Below are positions 38,067 through 46,010 of a DNA stretch of 46,010 nucleotides, one piece after another. Numbering within the stretch: position 1 is the stretch's first letter; each line of letters begins with the position of its first letter. Location of the stretch: contig JACKGY010000018.1 of the NCBI GenBank assembly GCA_020639295.1, positions 1 to 46,010 of the forward strand, in the 5' to 3' direction. The translations under genes were made by a program, and so were the position numbers. Under the pieces are notes generated by a model that saw nothing but the letters and a program-made list of their open reading frames with translations, was not told where the DNA came from and ran no database searches. The DNA is from Planctomycetota bacterium. GTDB lineage: Bacteria; Planctomycetota; GCA-002687715; DRQF01.

Positions 38067-39572
38067 TCAGGAGACCCCAGGCCCTCGGCGGATGAGATCG
38101 CGGGCCGCCTTGAGGCCGCCGATCGTGGCCGCGAGGGCCGACTGGCCCGGGAAGACCGTGTCGCCCACGAGCCAGAGTCCGGGCGCCGGGCGGCAGGGCC
38201 CGAGCCGACGGTAGGCCGCCAGTCCCGCCCGCCTCGGGATGCCGCCCACGAGGCCCTCGGGGCGGGCGGTGAAGCGCTCGAAGCTGCGCGGCGACGCCGG
38301 ATGGTCGACCTCGATGCCCTCCGCCCACTCCGGCGCCAGCGCTCGGAAGGTCGCGAGCATCCGCGCCTGCACCTCGGCGACCAGGCCGGCCCGACCTGCC
38401 GAGTCGACCGCGCGCAGTCGATCCATGGCCAGGTGGCTCGACATGGTCACGCTCCTCAGTCCCACCGGCGCCATGCCGTCGGCCGCCGCCGTGATCGAGA
38501 CGAAGACGTGGTTGCCCTCGACCAGAGGTCGGGTCGGATCGGCGATGAGCTGGAGATGACGTGGTCGCGGCCCGGCCGTGGCCGGCGGGCGCAGCAGGAG
38601 ATAGTGCATGCAAGCGCCCCAGCCGCTCTCGACCGCCTTCTCGCGGGCCTCGAGATCGCGCAGTCTCACCTTCGGCGCGAGGCGGCGGAGACTCGCCGGC
38701 AGGAGGTTGGCGACGACCGCACGGGCCTCGAGCTCGCCGCCGCGGGTGCGGAGTCGCCAGCGCCCGCCGACAGCTTCGAGGCCGCGCAGCTCGCAGTGAT
38801 GGCGGATCGTGCCGCCGAGCCGCTCGATCCCGGCCACCATGGCCTCGGCGAGCCGACCGACCCCGCCGACGACGTGCGCCGTGCCGCGGAAGGGATACTC
38901 CATCGTCGCCATGGCCGCCGGAGCCTCCACCTCGGCGGCGGAGCCCTGCAGGGTGATCTGGCTGATCGCATCGGCGACAAGGCGCAGCAGTGACTGGCCT
39001 TCGAGACCATGGCGGGCGATCCTCGCCAAGAGGGAACGCCCCAGGAGGGGCAGGAGGCCGAGGTAGCCCCGGATCTGGCCCAGGTGGATCGACAGGGCCC
39101 CGCGCTCGAAGGGCGGCAGGGCCTCGGGATGGTCGATCAGCCGCCACAGGACGCCGGCGGCGCGCCCCTGCTCGGCGAGGAAGGCGGCGAGCCGGCGGCG
39201 CTCGTCGGCGTCGCGCGCCCGGTCGAGCAGGGCGGCCACGAAGGCCTGACGATCGTTGCCGATGGGCAAGACGAGGCCCGGCGCCCGGAGTTCGATCACG
39301 GGATCGAGTTCCTCGATCGCCAGGTCGATGAGACCTTCGTCCAGGAACCGGCGGAAGAGCTGGCCCGGCCCGAAGCCTGAGACCAGGGTCGCGCCGGCCT
39401 CGAATCGTCCCGCGCCACGACGAAAGCTGCCGGCGCAGCCACCCGGGTAGCCGAGTCGTTCCAGGACCAGGGGCCTGAGCCCGGCGCGCGCGAGCGCGAG
39501 CGCCGCGCCGAGCCCACCGAGGCCGCTGCCCACCACGACCACGTCATGACATGCCGCCTTCGAACCGGTCAT
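38067..39572 (-). CDS. CrtI/phytoene-desaturase-like FAD-dependent oxidoreductase
   Basis: A 501-residue flavoprotein. The N-terminal FAD-binding motif is VVVGSGLGGLGAALALARAG with an acidic partner residue (VLERLGYPGGCAGSF). The C-terminal FAD block is GLWLVGDTVFPGQSALAATIGG. This pattern is shared by phytoene desaturases, carotenoid isomerases and related retinol or polyprenyl oxidoreductases. No other carotenoid gene (crtB, crtE) is nearby, so the substrate is uncertain. The ATG is only six bases after a TATGAT element and has no clear ribosome binding site, suggesting a leaderless message. Confidence 0.85.
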   Translation of the reverse strand: MTGSKAACHDVVVVGSGLGGLGAALALARAGLRPLVLERLGYPGGCAGSFRRGAGRFEAGATLVSGFGPGQLFRRFLDEGLIDLAIEELDPVIELRAPGLVLPIGNDRQAFVAALLDRARDADERRRLAAFLAEQGRAAGVLWRLIDHPEALPPFERGALSIHLGQIRGYLGLLPLLGRSLLARIARHGLEGQSLLRLVADAISQITLQGSAAEVEAPAAMATMEYPFRGTAHVVGGVGRLAEAMVAGIERLGGTIRHHCELRGLEAVGGRWRLRTRGGELEARAVVANLLPASLRRLAPKVRLRDLEAREKAVESGWGACMHYLLLRPPATAGPRPRHLQLIADPTRPLVEGNHVFVSITAAADGMAPVGLRSVTMSSHLAMDRLRAVDSAGRAGLVAEVQARMLATFRALAPEWAEGIEVDHPASPRSFERFTARPEGLVGGIPRRAGLAAYRRLGPCRPAPGLWLVGDTVFPGQSALAATIGGLKAARDLIRRGPGVS

Positions 39573-39578
39573 GGGGTG

Positions 39579-39584
39579 ATCATA
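39579..39584 (-). promoter_or_regulatory. Candidate -10 element giving a leaderless transcript
   Basis: TATGAT on the minus strand (5 of 6 to TATAAT) ends six bases before the ATG of the FAD oxidoreductase. TGCGGA at the -35 position (17-base spacing) is a poor match. Transcription from here would start at or next to the start codon. Confidence 0.35.
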
Positions 39585-39685
39585 ATCCCCCCGGCCGGGC
39601 GTCCGCAGTCGGACGGCCGGATCTCCCGGCGCCCGGCCGTCCGGAACTCATCCCGAGAGCCACCCCCGCCCCCGCCGCCGCGGAC

Positions 39686-41896
39686 TCAGCGCGCACGCAA
39701 GGCGGCGACGTGGTTCTTGAAGTCCTTCTCGAGGGCGTCGAGGTCGGTGTCGGCGAAGACCTTCTCGATCGCGGCGTGGCCGGAGCGGAGAGTCATCAGG
39801 GCGGCGAGCAGATCGTCGAAGAGCCTGGCATTGCCCCGCGAGGAATGACGGAGGAAGTGGACGAAGGCCCAGGCCTGGGCGTAGGCCCAGACGCCGTCGC
39901 CATAGAACTGGTGGGCGCCGTCGCGCAGGAAGGTCTCGAGCGGGCGGAAGCCACGGGTCTCGAGCTGCTCCAGATGGTCGGGGCGGAGGACGCCCTTGTC
40001 CCAGGTGCCGCTGCCGGCGCATTCGTAGTACTCGGCGAGGCCTTCGTCGAGCCAGCGCGGCGCGTCGGAGACCACCTGATCCAGGTACTGGTGGAAGCCC
40101 TCGTGCTGGACCGTGCGCAGCATCTCCTCGCGGCTGGGCAGGTTCCAGATCAGGAGCTGTTTGAGCAAGGGACTGTAGAGGCCGGCGGTATGGCGCGGCG
40201 AGCCACCGAGCGCATCCGCGACGTAGGCGGTGTAGCCCGCCTCCCCGGAGAACAAGTAGACCCGGAAGCGCTCCTTCGCGTCGGCGCGCAGCGCGGGCAG
40301 GTGGGCCGAGTAAGCGAGATAGGCCTGTTCGAGCGTCTGCGCCGCGTCGACGCAGACCTCCTTGTCGATGTCGGAACAGACCTGGTAGTGGCGCGACTTG
40401 TACTCGAAGGTCTGGCGCCAGCGGGGTCCCTTCTCGGCCTTGAAGAGCATCGACTCGTAGGGGCGGATCTCGCGGTTCTCCGGGTCGATCCCGCGGATCC
40501 GGGCGATCAGCCTCTTGCAGTCCTCGAGCCGGCCCCGGCCCATGAGCGCCGCGACGACCTGATCGAGATCGTCGGCCACCGCCGGGAAGGCGGTCTCGAG
40601 CTCCTTCAGCGCGGCGCCGAGGTCCTCGTCCCGGCCGGCGTCGGCCGCGACCAGGGCCAGACGCCAGGCGGCCCAGTAGAAGCTCGGCTCCGACCGGCGC
40701 AACTCGCGCAGGCCCTCGGCGGCCGCGTCGAACTGCCCGGCCAGATGGAGGACGGACGCGCCCAGGTAGAGCTTGGCGTTGTCGGGCAGGATCATGCCCT
40801 GTTTCTCGGTCAGGAGCCGCGCCACGTAGTCGAGCCGTCCCTCATCGAGCGCGGTCACGGCGGCGTCGTAGATGCTGCGACCCTGGCCCAGGAGGCCGGC
40901 CGGACGGAAGGTCGCCTTGCCGGCCGGGGCCGGGGCCGGGGCCGGGATCGCGGCGCCGGCCGACCCGGTCGCGGTCGCCGCCGGGGGCGCCTCGGCGGCG
41001 CGCAACCAGGCGGGCAGGAGCGCCGTCCGATCGAGACCCTCGAGGAAGCGGGCGAAGTCCTTCTGCATCACCTCGTCGCGGAGGCCGGCGAGCCAGGAGG
41101 TCTCGATCGTGCCCTCGATGACGAGCGATTCGGGGTCGAAGTGGCGAAAGCCGAAACCGCCATAGACGTCCTTCTCCTTCTTGCCGATCAGGTAGCTCTT
41201 GCCGTTGTAGGACACCCTCACGTCACGGCTCGAGACCTGGATCTTGAGCAGGTAGGGCTTGCCGGTCCGACAGGGAGACATCTCCTTCTCGTCGACCGTC
41301 GACCACTGGTCCTTCGCGAACAGGTCGATGCGGCCGGGCACCCAGCGCTGGGTGGCGCCGTCGCTCTCGACCGGCTGACCGAAGTAGACCCGCACGAGCG
41401 TGTCCTCGGCGATGCAGACCATCGTCTCCGGCGTCACCGGCTCGCCCCGGGGGCCGGACGAGACGCGCCCCAGGTACTTCGCGCCCTTGAAGGTGATGGT
41501 ATAGGGACCGGCGAAGACCGCGGGATGGCAACGGAGCCCCGACGAGCTGCGCTGGAAATCGCGCAGGTCCTCGCCGTACTCGAGCTTGATCTTGCCGCTA
41601 CGCTCGTTGTAGCTGATCAGCTTGCCGCTGATCAGGTCGTCCAGGTCCGGGTCGTGATGATCACGATAGTAGCTGCAGCGGGTGAGATCCTCCTCGATCT
41701 CGAGCTTGTGCGCCCAGACGTGCGGCTGGTTCTCGTGCGTGGCGAGCAGGGTCTCGAGTTCGGCCAGGGCCTTGGCCCAGGCCCGTCGTTCCATCTGGCG
41801 ATGGACCGAGTCCATCCCCTGCTGGAAGTCCTCCGCCGTCTGGGCCCGAACCGTGCCCAGGCTCATGACCAGGACGAGCACGACCTGCTTCCACAT
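39686..41896 (-). CDS. Secreted DUF1570/gluzincin-like metallopeptidase with TPR-like middle
   Basis: A 736-residue exported protein. The signal peptide ends VRA with Gln at +1 (position 19). A beta-rich N-terminal region carries a LamG-like stretch (YGGFGFRHFDPESLVIEG). An Ala/Pro linker is followed by a helical TPR-like region. The C-terminal domain has the zinc motif HEGFH, followed after about 20 residues by WLDEGLAEYYE, supplying the third glutamate ligand of a gluzincin (peptidase MA-like, DUF1570). It should be an extracytoplasmic metallopeptidase; the substrate is unknown. GGAGAGG precedes the ATG at 41896. Confidence 0.82.
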   Translation of the reverse strand: MWKQVVLVLVMSLGTVRAQTAEDFQQGMDSVHRQMERRAWAKALAELETLLATHENQPHVWAHKLEIEEDLTRCSYYRDHHDPDLDDLISGKLISYNERSGKIKLEYGEDLRDFQRSSSGLRCHPAVFAGPYTITFKGAKYLGRVSSGPRGEPVTPETMVCIAEDTLVRVYFGQPVESDGATQRWVPGRIDLFAKDQWSTVDEKEMSPCRTGKPYLLKIQVSSRDVRVSYNGKSYLIGKKEKDVYGGFGFRHFDPESLVIEGTIETSWLAGLRDEVMQKDFARFLEGLDRTALLPAWLRAAEAPPAATATGSAGAAIPAPAPAPAGKATFRPAGLLGQGRSIYDAAVTALDEGRLDYVARLLTEKQGMILPDNAKLYLGASVLHLAGQFDAAAEGLRELRRSEPSFYWAAWRLALVAADAGRDEDLGAALKELETAFPAVADDLDQVVAALMGRGRLEDCKRLIARIRGIDPENREIRPYESMLFKAEKGPRWRQTFEYKSRHYQVCSDIDKEVCVDAAQTLEQAYLAYSAHLPALRADAKERFRVYLFSGEAGYTAYVADALGGSPRHTAGLYSPLLKQLLIWNLPSREEMLRTVQHEGFHQYLDQVVSDAPRWLDEGLAEYYECAGSGTWDKGVLRPDHLEQLETRGFRPLETFLRDGAHQFYGDGVWAYAQAWAFVHFLRHSSRGNARLFDDLLAALMTLRSGHAAIEKVFADTDLDALEKDFKNHVAALRAR

Positions 41897-42088
41897 GGCG
41901 CCTCTCCGCGAGGGTGTCTCCGGCCCGAGGCAACGGGAGCGCCTGATCGCCCCGTTCCACGCCTTGCCCGAGCTTAGCGGTGGTCGGTCCGCCCGCAACG
42001 GGCAGGGACCGCGGCGCTTGGTCACGCCTTTGCCCGGGCCGGAGGACGGGTGTTATCCGGGTCCCTGACCACGAGGGAGCGATCCGTG

Positions 42089-43552
42089 ATGCCCGTTCCG
42101 GCCGAAAGACTGCGCGTCCTCGACGATCGCCCGCCTCGACGCGACGGCGACTACGTCCTCTACTGGATGGTCGCCCAGCGCCGCAGCCGCCACAACTGGG
42201 CCCTCGAGCTGGCGCTGGCCGAGGCCCGCCGGCTGGACCGTCCCCTGGTGGTCCTGGAGGCGCTACGGGTCGACTATCCCTGGGCGTCGGACCGCATCCA
42301 CTCCTTCGTGATCGAGGGCATGGCCGAGACCAGCCGCGCCTTCGAGGCCGCCGGCATCCGCCATCTCGCCTACCTGGAACCGGAGCCCGGCGCGGGCAAG
42401 GGGCTCCTCGCCGCGCTCGCCGCCAGGGCCAGCCTGGTGGTGACCGACGACTTCCCGGTTTTCTTCCTGCCGCGCATGCTGGCCGCCGCCGCCCGCGACC
42501 TCGACCTCCGCCTGATCGCCGTCGACGGCAACGGCCTGTTGCCGATCCACGAGCCGCGCCAGCCCTTCGCCACCGCCCACGCCTTCCGCCGCTACTACCA
42601 GAAGAACCTCCGCGGCCATCTCGCCCTGGCCCCGCTGGCCGAGCCGCTCGAGCACCGGGCCGGGCCGCGCGAACAGCCCGACCTCGACCGTCTGATCGCG
42701 CCCTGGCCGCTGCGCTCGGCGACCGACCTGGACGACCCGGCGGCGATCGTCGCCCGGCTGCCGATCGACCACTCGGTTCCGGCGGTGGCGGCCCGGGGCG
42801 GGATGCGGGCCGCGGCCGCGAAGCTCGATCGACTCGTCACCGAGGTCCTGCCCCGCTACGACCAGGATCGCAACCATCCCGACGAGACCGCGACCAGCGG
42901 CCTCTCGCCCTACCTGCATTTCGGCCAGGTCTCGGCGCACGAGATCTTCGCGCGGCTTCACGAACCGGGTGGTTTCGACCTCGGCCGACTGCCCGACCGC
43001 AGCAACGGTTCACGCAGCGGCTTCTGGGGCCTCGACGCCGGCCGCGAGGGATTCCTCGACCAGCTCGTCACCTGGCGCGAGCTCTGCTACCGGACCGCGG
43101 CGCACGAGCCTGGCTTCGATCGTTTCGACTCGCTTCCCGAGTGGGCCCGGCGGACGATGCTGGAGCACGAAGACGACCCGCGCACGCCGCTCTACGATGC
43201 CGGCACGATGGAGCGGGCCGAGACCCACGACGAGATCTGGAATGCCGCCCAGCGGGAGCTGGTGCGGACCGGCCACCTCCACAACTACCTGCGCATGCTC
43301 TGGGGCAAGAAGATCCTGGAGTGGTCCGAGAGCCCACGGGCCGCCTGCGAACTGATGGTGCACCTGAACAACAAGTACGCCCTCGACGGGCGCAACCCGA
43401 ACTCCTGGGGTGGCATCTTCTGGGTCCTCGGCCGCTACGACCGGGCCTGGGGCCCCGAGCGCCCGATCTTCGGCAAGATCCGCTACATGAGTTCGGACAA
43501 CACCCGGCGCAAGGTCCACCTCCGAAGCTACCTCGCCCGCTTCGGCCCCTGA
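42089..43552 (+). CDS. Class II-like deoxyribodipyrimidine photolyase
   Basis: A 487-residue flavoprotein that repairs cyclobutane pyrimidine dimers with blue light. Class II features are the N-terminal block YWMVAQRRSRHNWALELA and the C-terminal FAD-domain blocks MLWGKKILEWSESP, LNNKYALDGRNPNSWGG and PERPIFGKIRYMSSDNTRRK. The last is unusual: class II enzymes more often have a GCRRKF-like ending here. The start at 42089 is preceded by GGGAG nine bases upstream; a GTG one codon earlier is possible. The gene is alone on the plus strand, divergent from the metallopeptidase. Confidence 0.9.
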   Translation: MPVPAERLRVLDDRPPRRDGDYVLYWMVAQRRSRHNWALELALAEARRLDRPLVVLEALRVDYPWASDRIHSFVIEGMAETSRAFEAAGIRHLAYLEPEPGAGKGLLAALAARASLVVTDDFPVFFLPRMLAAAARDLDLRLIAVDGNGLLPIHEPRQPFATAHAFRRYYQKNLRGHLALAPLAEPLEHRAGPREQPDLDRLIAPWPLRSATDLDDPAAIVARLPIDHSVPAVAARGGMRAAAAKLDRLVTEVLPRYDQDRNHPDETATSGLSPYLHFGQVSAHEIFARLHEPGGFDLGRLPDRSNGSRSGFWGLDAGREGFLDQLVTWRELCYRTAAHEPGFDRFDSLPEWARRTMLEHEDDPRTPLYDAGTMERAETHDEIWNAAQRELVRTGHLHNYLRMLWGKKILEWSESPRAACELMVHLNNKYALDGRNPNSWGGIFWVLGRYDRAWGPERPIFGKIRYMSSDNTRRKVHLRSYLARFGP

Positions 43553-43736
43553 GGGCGGACATCGGACCGATACCGGGCCTTCATCGGATGCCCACGCCTT
43601 CTCGCAATCACCACCTGCGCGCCCCACGCCGCGCCGGTGGCCTGCATCCGCTTTCCCTGCCTTTCACACGGAAGCTCCACGCGGCGGCGACAGACTGGGA
43701 TCGAAGTCCTCGTCACCATCGCGGAGATCCGACCCG

Positions 43737-45575
43737 ATGTCCAAGTCGCTGCATCAGAGCCAGGAAGTCGATCGTTTCGGCCAGACCAAGCCCTTCGGCC
43801 GCGGGCCGGTGGGCCGTCTCCTCGAGCGCCTCCTGGCCATCGACCGCCTCGACGACTGCTACCGCGGCATCGACCACGCCGCCGGCGAGCACGACGACGT
43901 CCACGAACGAGCGCTGCGCCAGCTCGGCATCGACACCGAGGTCATCGGCGACCTGGCCGATCGGCTGCCCGCGAAGGGCCCGGTCATCGTCGTGGCCAAT
44001 CACCCCACCGGCATCGCCGAAGGTCTGATCCTCCAGGCGGTGATCCGGCGCCATCGCCCGGACCTGAAGTTCATGGCCAACGGCCTGCTCCTGCGCTATC
44101 CCCGGTTCGGCCGGGACATCGTCGCGGTCGACCCCTTCGGCGGCCACGAGGCCGCGCGCGCCAACGTTCGCGGCCTGAAGGAGGCCAGGCGCTGGCTCGA
44201 TGCCGGCGGTGTCCTGGGCGTGTTCCCGGCCGGTTCGGTCGCCGCCCTCGAGGCGCGCCGGCTGCAGGTGAAGGAGGGTCCCTGGAGCGACACGATCGCC
44301 CGGCTGGCCCTGAGGACCGGCGCCACCGTCCTGCCCATCCACGTCACCGGCAGCAACGGCGCCCTGTTCCATGCCGCGGGCCTGCTCTCGCGACGGCTGC
44401 GAACCGCTCTCCTGCCTCAGCAGCTCCTGAACAAGCGTGGCCGCAGCTTCAAGCTGCGCGTCGGGCGACCGATCGCTCCGGCCCGGATCGCCGCCCTCGG
44501 CAGCGCCGAGCGGGTCACCCGCTACCTTCATCACCAGACCATGCTCCTTGGCCAGCAGCGGCGACGCGTCGCCACGCGCCGCCGCAATCCGACCTTTCTC
44601 GGCGCGCTCCCCATCGTCGCCCAGGCGCCGGCCGCCCTGCGCCTGGCCGAATTCGAGCGCATCGCCCGCCGCACCGAGCTGGCGCGAGAGGGCAGCTTCT
44701 CGGTCCACGTCGCCGAGGCCGCGCAGATCCCCGAGCTGCTCACCGAGATCGGCCGCCTGCGCGAGGAGACCTTCCGCGCGGTCGGCGAGGGAACGGGACA
44801 GGCCTGCGACACGGACGCCTTCGACAGCCACTACCTGCATCTCTTCGTCTGGGATCACGATCGCGGCGAGATCGCCGGCGCCTACCGGCTCCGGCCGACG
44901 ATCGATGTCCAGGGTCGTCCCGAGGCGGCGATGCTCTACACCAGTCGCCTGTTCCGCTACGACGACCGCTTTCTCGAGCGCGTCGGCCCGGCGCTCGAGC
45001 TCGGCCGCTCCTTCGTCCGCCAGGACTACCAGTCGGACTACGGCAGCCTCTACATGCTCTGGCGCGGCATCGGCGCCTTCCTGGCCCGCAACCCGCGCTA
45101 CCGGCGCCTGATCGGCGCGGTGAGCATGAGCGCCAGCTACCGCGAGGAGTCGCGCGAACTGCTGGTGAGCTACCTCGGCAACCGCCACCTCGACGCCAGC
45201 GTCGCCGCCCTGGTCGATCCGCCGAGCCCGTTCCGGGACTCGACCACGGACACGGCCTGGTCGCCGCGCGAGCTCGGCCTGCTGGCCGGCGACCTGCGCG
45301 AGGTCTCCGAGATGATCGAGGAGATCGAGGGCGAGGGCAACGGCGTGCCGGTGCTCTGGCGCCACTACCTGAAGCTCGGCGCGCGGGTCGCCGCCTTCAA
45401 CGTCGACCAGGACTTCGGCGGCGTGGTCGACGGCCTGATCGTGGTGGACCTGGATCGGACGCCGATGCGCCATCTCCAGCGCTACCTCGGCAGCGAGGAG
45501 GCCAAGAGCTTCCGCGGTCTGAATCTGGGCCAGGCGACGCCGCAGGCGGGCCCGAGCCGGAATCCGGTGGCCTGA
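43737..45575 (+). CDS. Bifunctional acyltransferase (PlsC-like plus GNAT/OlsB-like), OlsF-type
   Basis: A 612-residue protein with two acyltransferase modules. The N-terminal half is a lysophospholipid-acyltransferase-like domain with the histidine motif NHPTGIAEG (N88, H89, E95) and the FPAGSV block (163-168). The C-terminal half (about 295-560) is a GNAT/hemolysin-type domain resembling OlsB: ETFRAVGEG, LFVWDHDRGEIAGAYRL, ELGRSFVRQDYQ, and LWRGIGAFLARNPRYR. This order matches the ornithine-lipid synthase OlsF, where the C-terminal part N-acylates ornithine and the N-terminal part adds the second acyl chain. Phosphorus-free membrane lipids are the expected product by analogy. A different amino-acid head group is possible. 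GGAG lies ten bases before the ATG. Confidence 0.82.
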   Translation: MSKSLHQSQEVDRFGQTKPFGRGPVGRLLERLLAIDRLDDCYRGIDHAAGEHDDVHERALRQLGIDTEVIGDLADRLPAKGPVIVVANHPTGIAEGLILQAVIRRHRPDLKFMANGLLLRYPRFGRDIVAVDPFGGHEAARANVRGLKEARRWLDAGGVLGVFPAGSVAALEARRLQVKEGPWSDTIARLALRTGATVLPIHVTGSNGALFHAAGLLSRRLRTALLPQQLLNKRGRSFKLRVGRPIAPARIAALGSAERVTRYLHHQTMLLGQQRRRVATRRRNPTFLGALPIVAQAPAALRLAEFERIARRTELAREGSFSVHVAEAAQIPELLTEIGRLREETFRAVGEGTGQACDTDAFDSHYLHLFVWDHDRGEIAGAYRLRPTIDVQGRPEAAMLYTSRLFRYDDRFLERVGPALELGRSFVRQDYQSDYGSLYMLWRGIGAFLARNPRYRRLIGAVSMSASYREESRELLVSYLGNRHLDASVAALVDPPSPFRDSTTDTAWSPRELGLLAGDLREVSEMIEEIEGEGNGVPVLWRHYLKLGARVAAFNVDQDFGGVVDGLIVVDLDRTPMRHLQRYLGSEEAKSFRGLNLGQATPQAGPSRNPVA

Positions 45576-45639
45576 GGGCCGGCGGCGGCGGGCGCCACCG
45601 GACCGCGGTCGTTATCATGGCGGCGACGAAAGGAACGCC

Positions 45640-46010
45640 ATGCGACTGACCAGTACCAGCTTCCTGGACGGTGCCATGATCCCGACCCGCTACGCCTTCG
45701 CGCGCGCGGCGACGACGGGCCACGTGGAGCTGTCCGACAACGTCAATCCGCAGCTTCTCTGGAGCGACGTGCCGGCCGGCACGAGGAGCTTCGCGATCAG
45801 CTGCATCGATCCCGACGTGCCCAGCGTCCCCGACGACGTCAATCAGGAGGGCCGCAGCGTGCCGGCAGACCTGCCGCGCTGCGAGTTCGTCCACTGGTTG
45901 ATGGTGGACGTTCCGGCCGACTGCCGCGAGATCGCCGAAGGCGCCTGCGCCGAGGGCGTCATCGCCGGCGGCAAGCGGACGCCGACGGGACCGACGGGAG
46001 CGCGCCAGGG
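45640..46010 (+). CDS. PEBP/YbhB-family protein, truncated by the window edge
   Basis: The ORF opens at ATG 45640 with AAAGGA five bases upstream and runs off the window after 123 codons. The visible part has phosphatidylethanolamine-binding-protein features: NVNPQLLWSDVPAGTRSFAI, the ligand-pocket motif IDPDVP and the FVHWLMVDVP block. Bacterial YbhB/YbcL proteins of this fold have no settled function. TATCAT (45613-45618) is a possible -10 element. The gene is 64 bases after the OlsF-type acyltransferase and may share its transcript. Confidence 0.85.
   Translation, partial: MRLTSTSFLDGAMIPTRYAFARAATTGHVELSDNVNPQLLWSDVPAGTRSFAISCIDPDVPSVPDDVNQEGRSVPADLPRCEFVHWLMVDVPADCREIAEGACAEGVIAGGKRTPTGPTGARQ

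Noticed and set aside
35323..38214. A 963-codon plus-strand ORF spanning the Kelch-like protein and DoxX genes
   Set aside because: It crosses two real genes and an intergenic gap without any recognisable motif.

Overview
The window is about 46 kb of very GC-rich (roughly 70%), gene-dense bacterial chromosome. It holds 33 recognisable protein genes, one candidate minicistron and a PEBP-family gene cut by the right edge. I see no rRNA, tRNA, CRISPR array, insertion sequence or prophage gene. The best guess for the host is a Planctomycetota-like bacterium from a high-GC lineage. The reasons are several large secreted proteins of unknown function with a conserved-looking C-terminal beta module ending near an S-N-A motif, a DUF1570-type secreted peptidase, a DUF1080/LamG-like C-terminal domain, and abundant carboxypeptidase-regulatory-like repeats. 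This is an inference from protein style and not a phylogeny.

Layout. 1-6.7 kb (minus): a saccharopine-reductase-like enzyme and two tandem paralogous, membrane-anchored proteins built from carboxypeptidase-regulatory-like repeats. 6.9-9.8 kb (plus): methionine aminopeptidase, a lipoprotein, and a secreted thioredoxin-fold protein preceded by an 18-codon minicistron. 9.8-15 kb (minus): a single-domain response regulator, a large chemoreceptor and an orphan FliD-like protein. 15-19.3 kb (minus): cysteinyl-tRNA synthetase, SufE, a lipoprotein MsrB and an M17 aminopeptidase. 19.5-23.4 kb (minus): a secreted lamin-tail/PKD protein, and a Bcp peroxiredoxin overlapping a secreted unknown. 23.7-26.7 kb (plus): a hemerythrin-like protein overlapping HemN, then a secreted cyclophilin.

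26.8-33.06 kb (minus) is the most interesting block, a compact six-gene operon. In transcription order it encodes a membrane-anchored GcvH-fold protein lacking the lipoyl lysine, a 16-cysteine 4x[4Fe-4S] protein, an NrfD-type quinone-interacting membrane protein, a sensor kinase with a CxxCH c-heme motif in its extracytoplasmic domain, a sigma-54-dependent response regulator, and an archaemetzincin. A good -24/-12 promoter match sits just upstream. Above it lies a 377-bp intergenic region with four inverted repeats. No molybdopterin catalytic subunit or cytochrome c is encoded beside it. I read the block as a self-regulated membrane redox module of unknown substrate.

33.4-42 kb (minus): two secreted beta-rich proteins, a DoxX-like membrane protein, a CrtI-like FAD oxidoreductase and a secreted gluzincin-like peptidase. 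42.1-46 kb (plus): a class II-like photolyase, a two-domain acyltransferase resembling the bifunctional ornithine-lipid synthase OlsF, and the truncated PEBP gene.

A cross-cutting pattern: all seven classical (SPase I-type) secreted proteins have a predicted cleavage site immediately followed by glutamine. The very long ORFs on the opposite strand of the big genes are GC-driven shadows and were left out.
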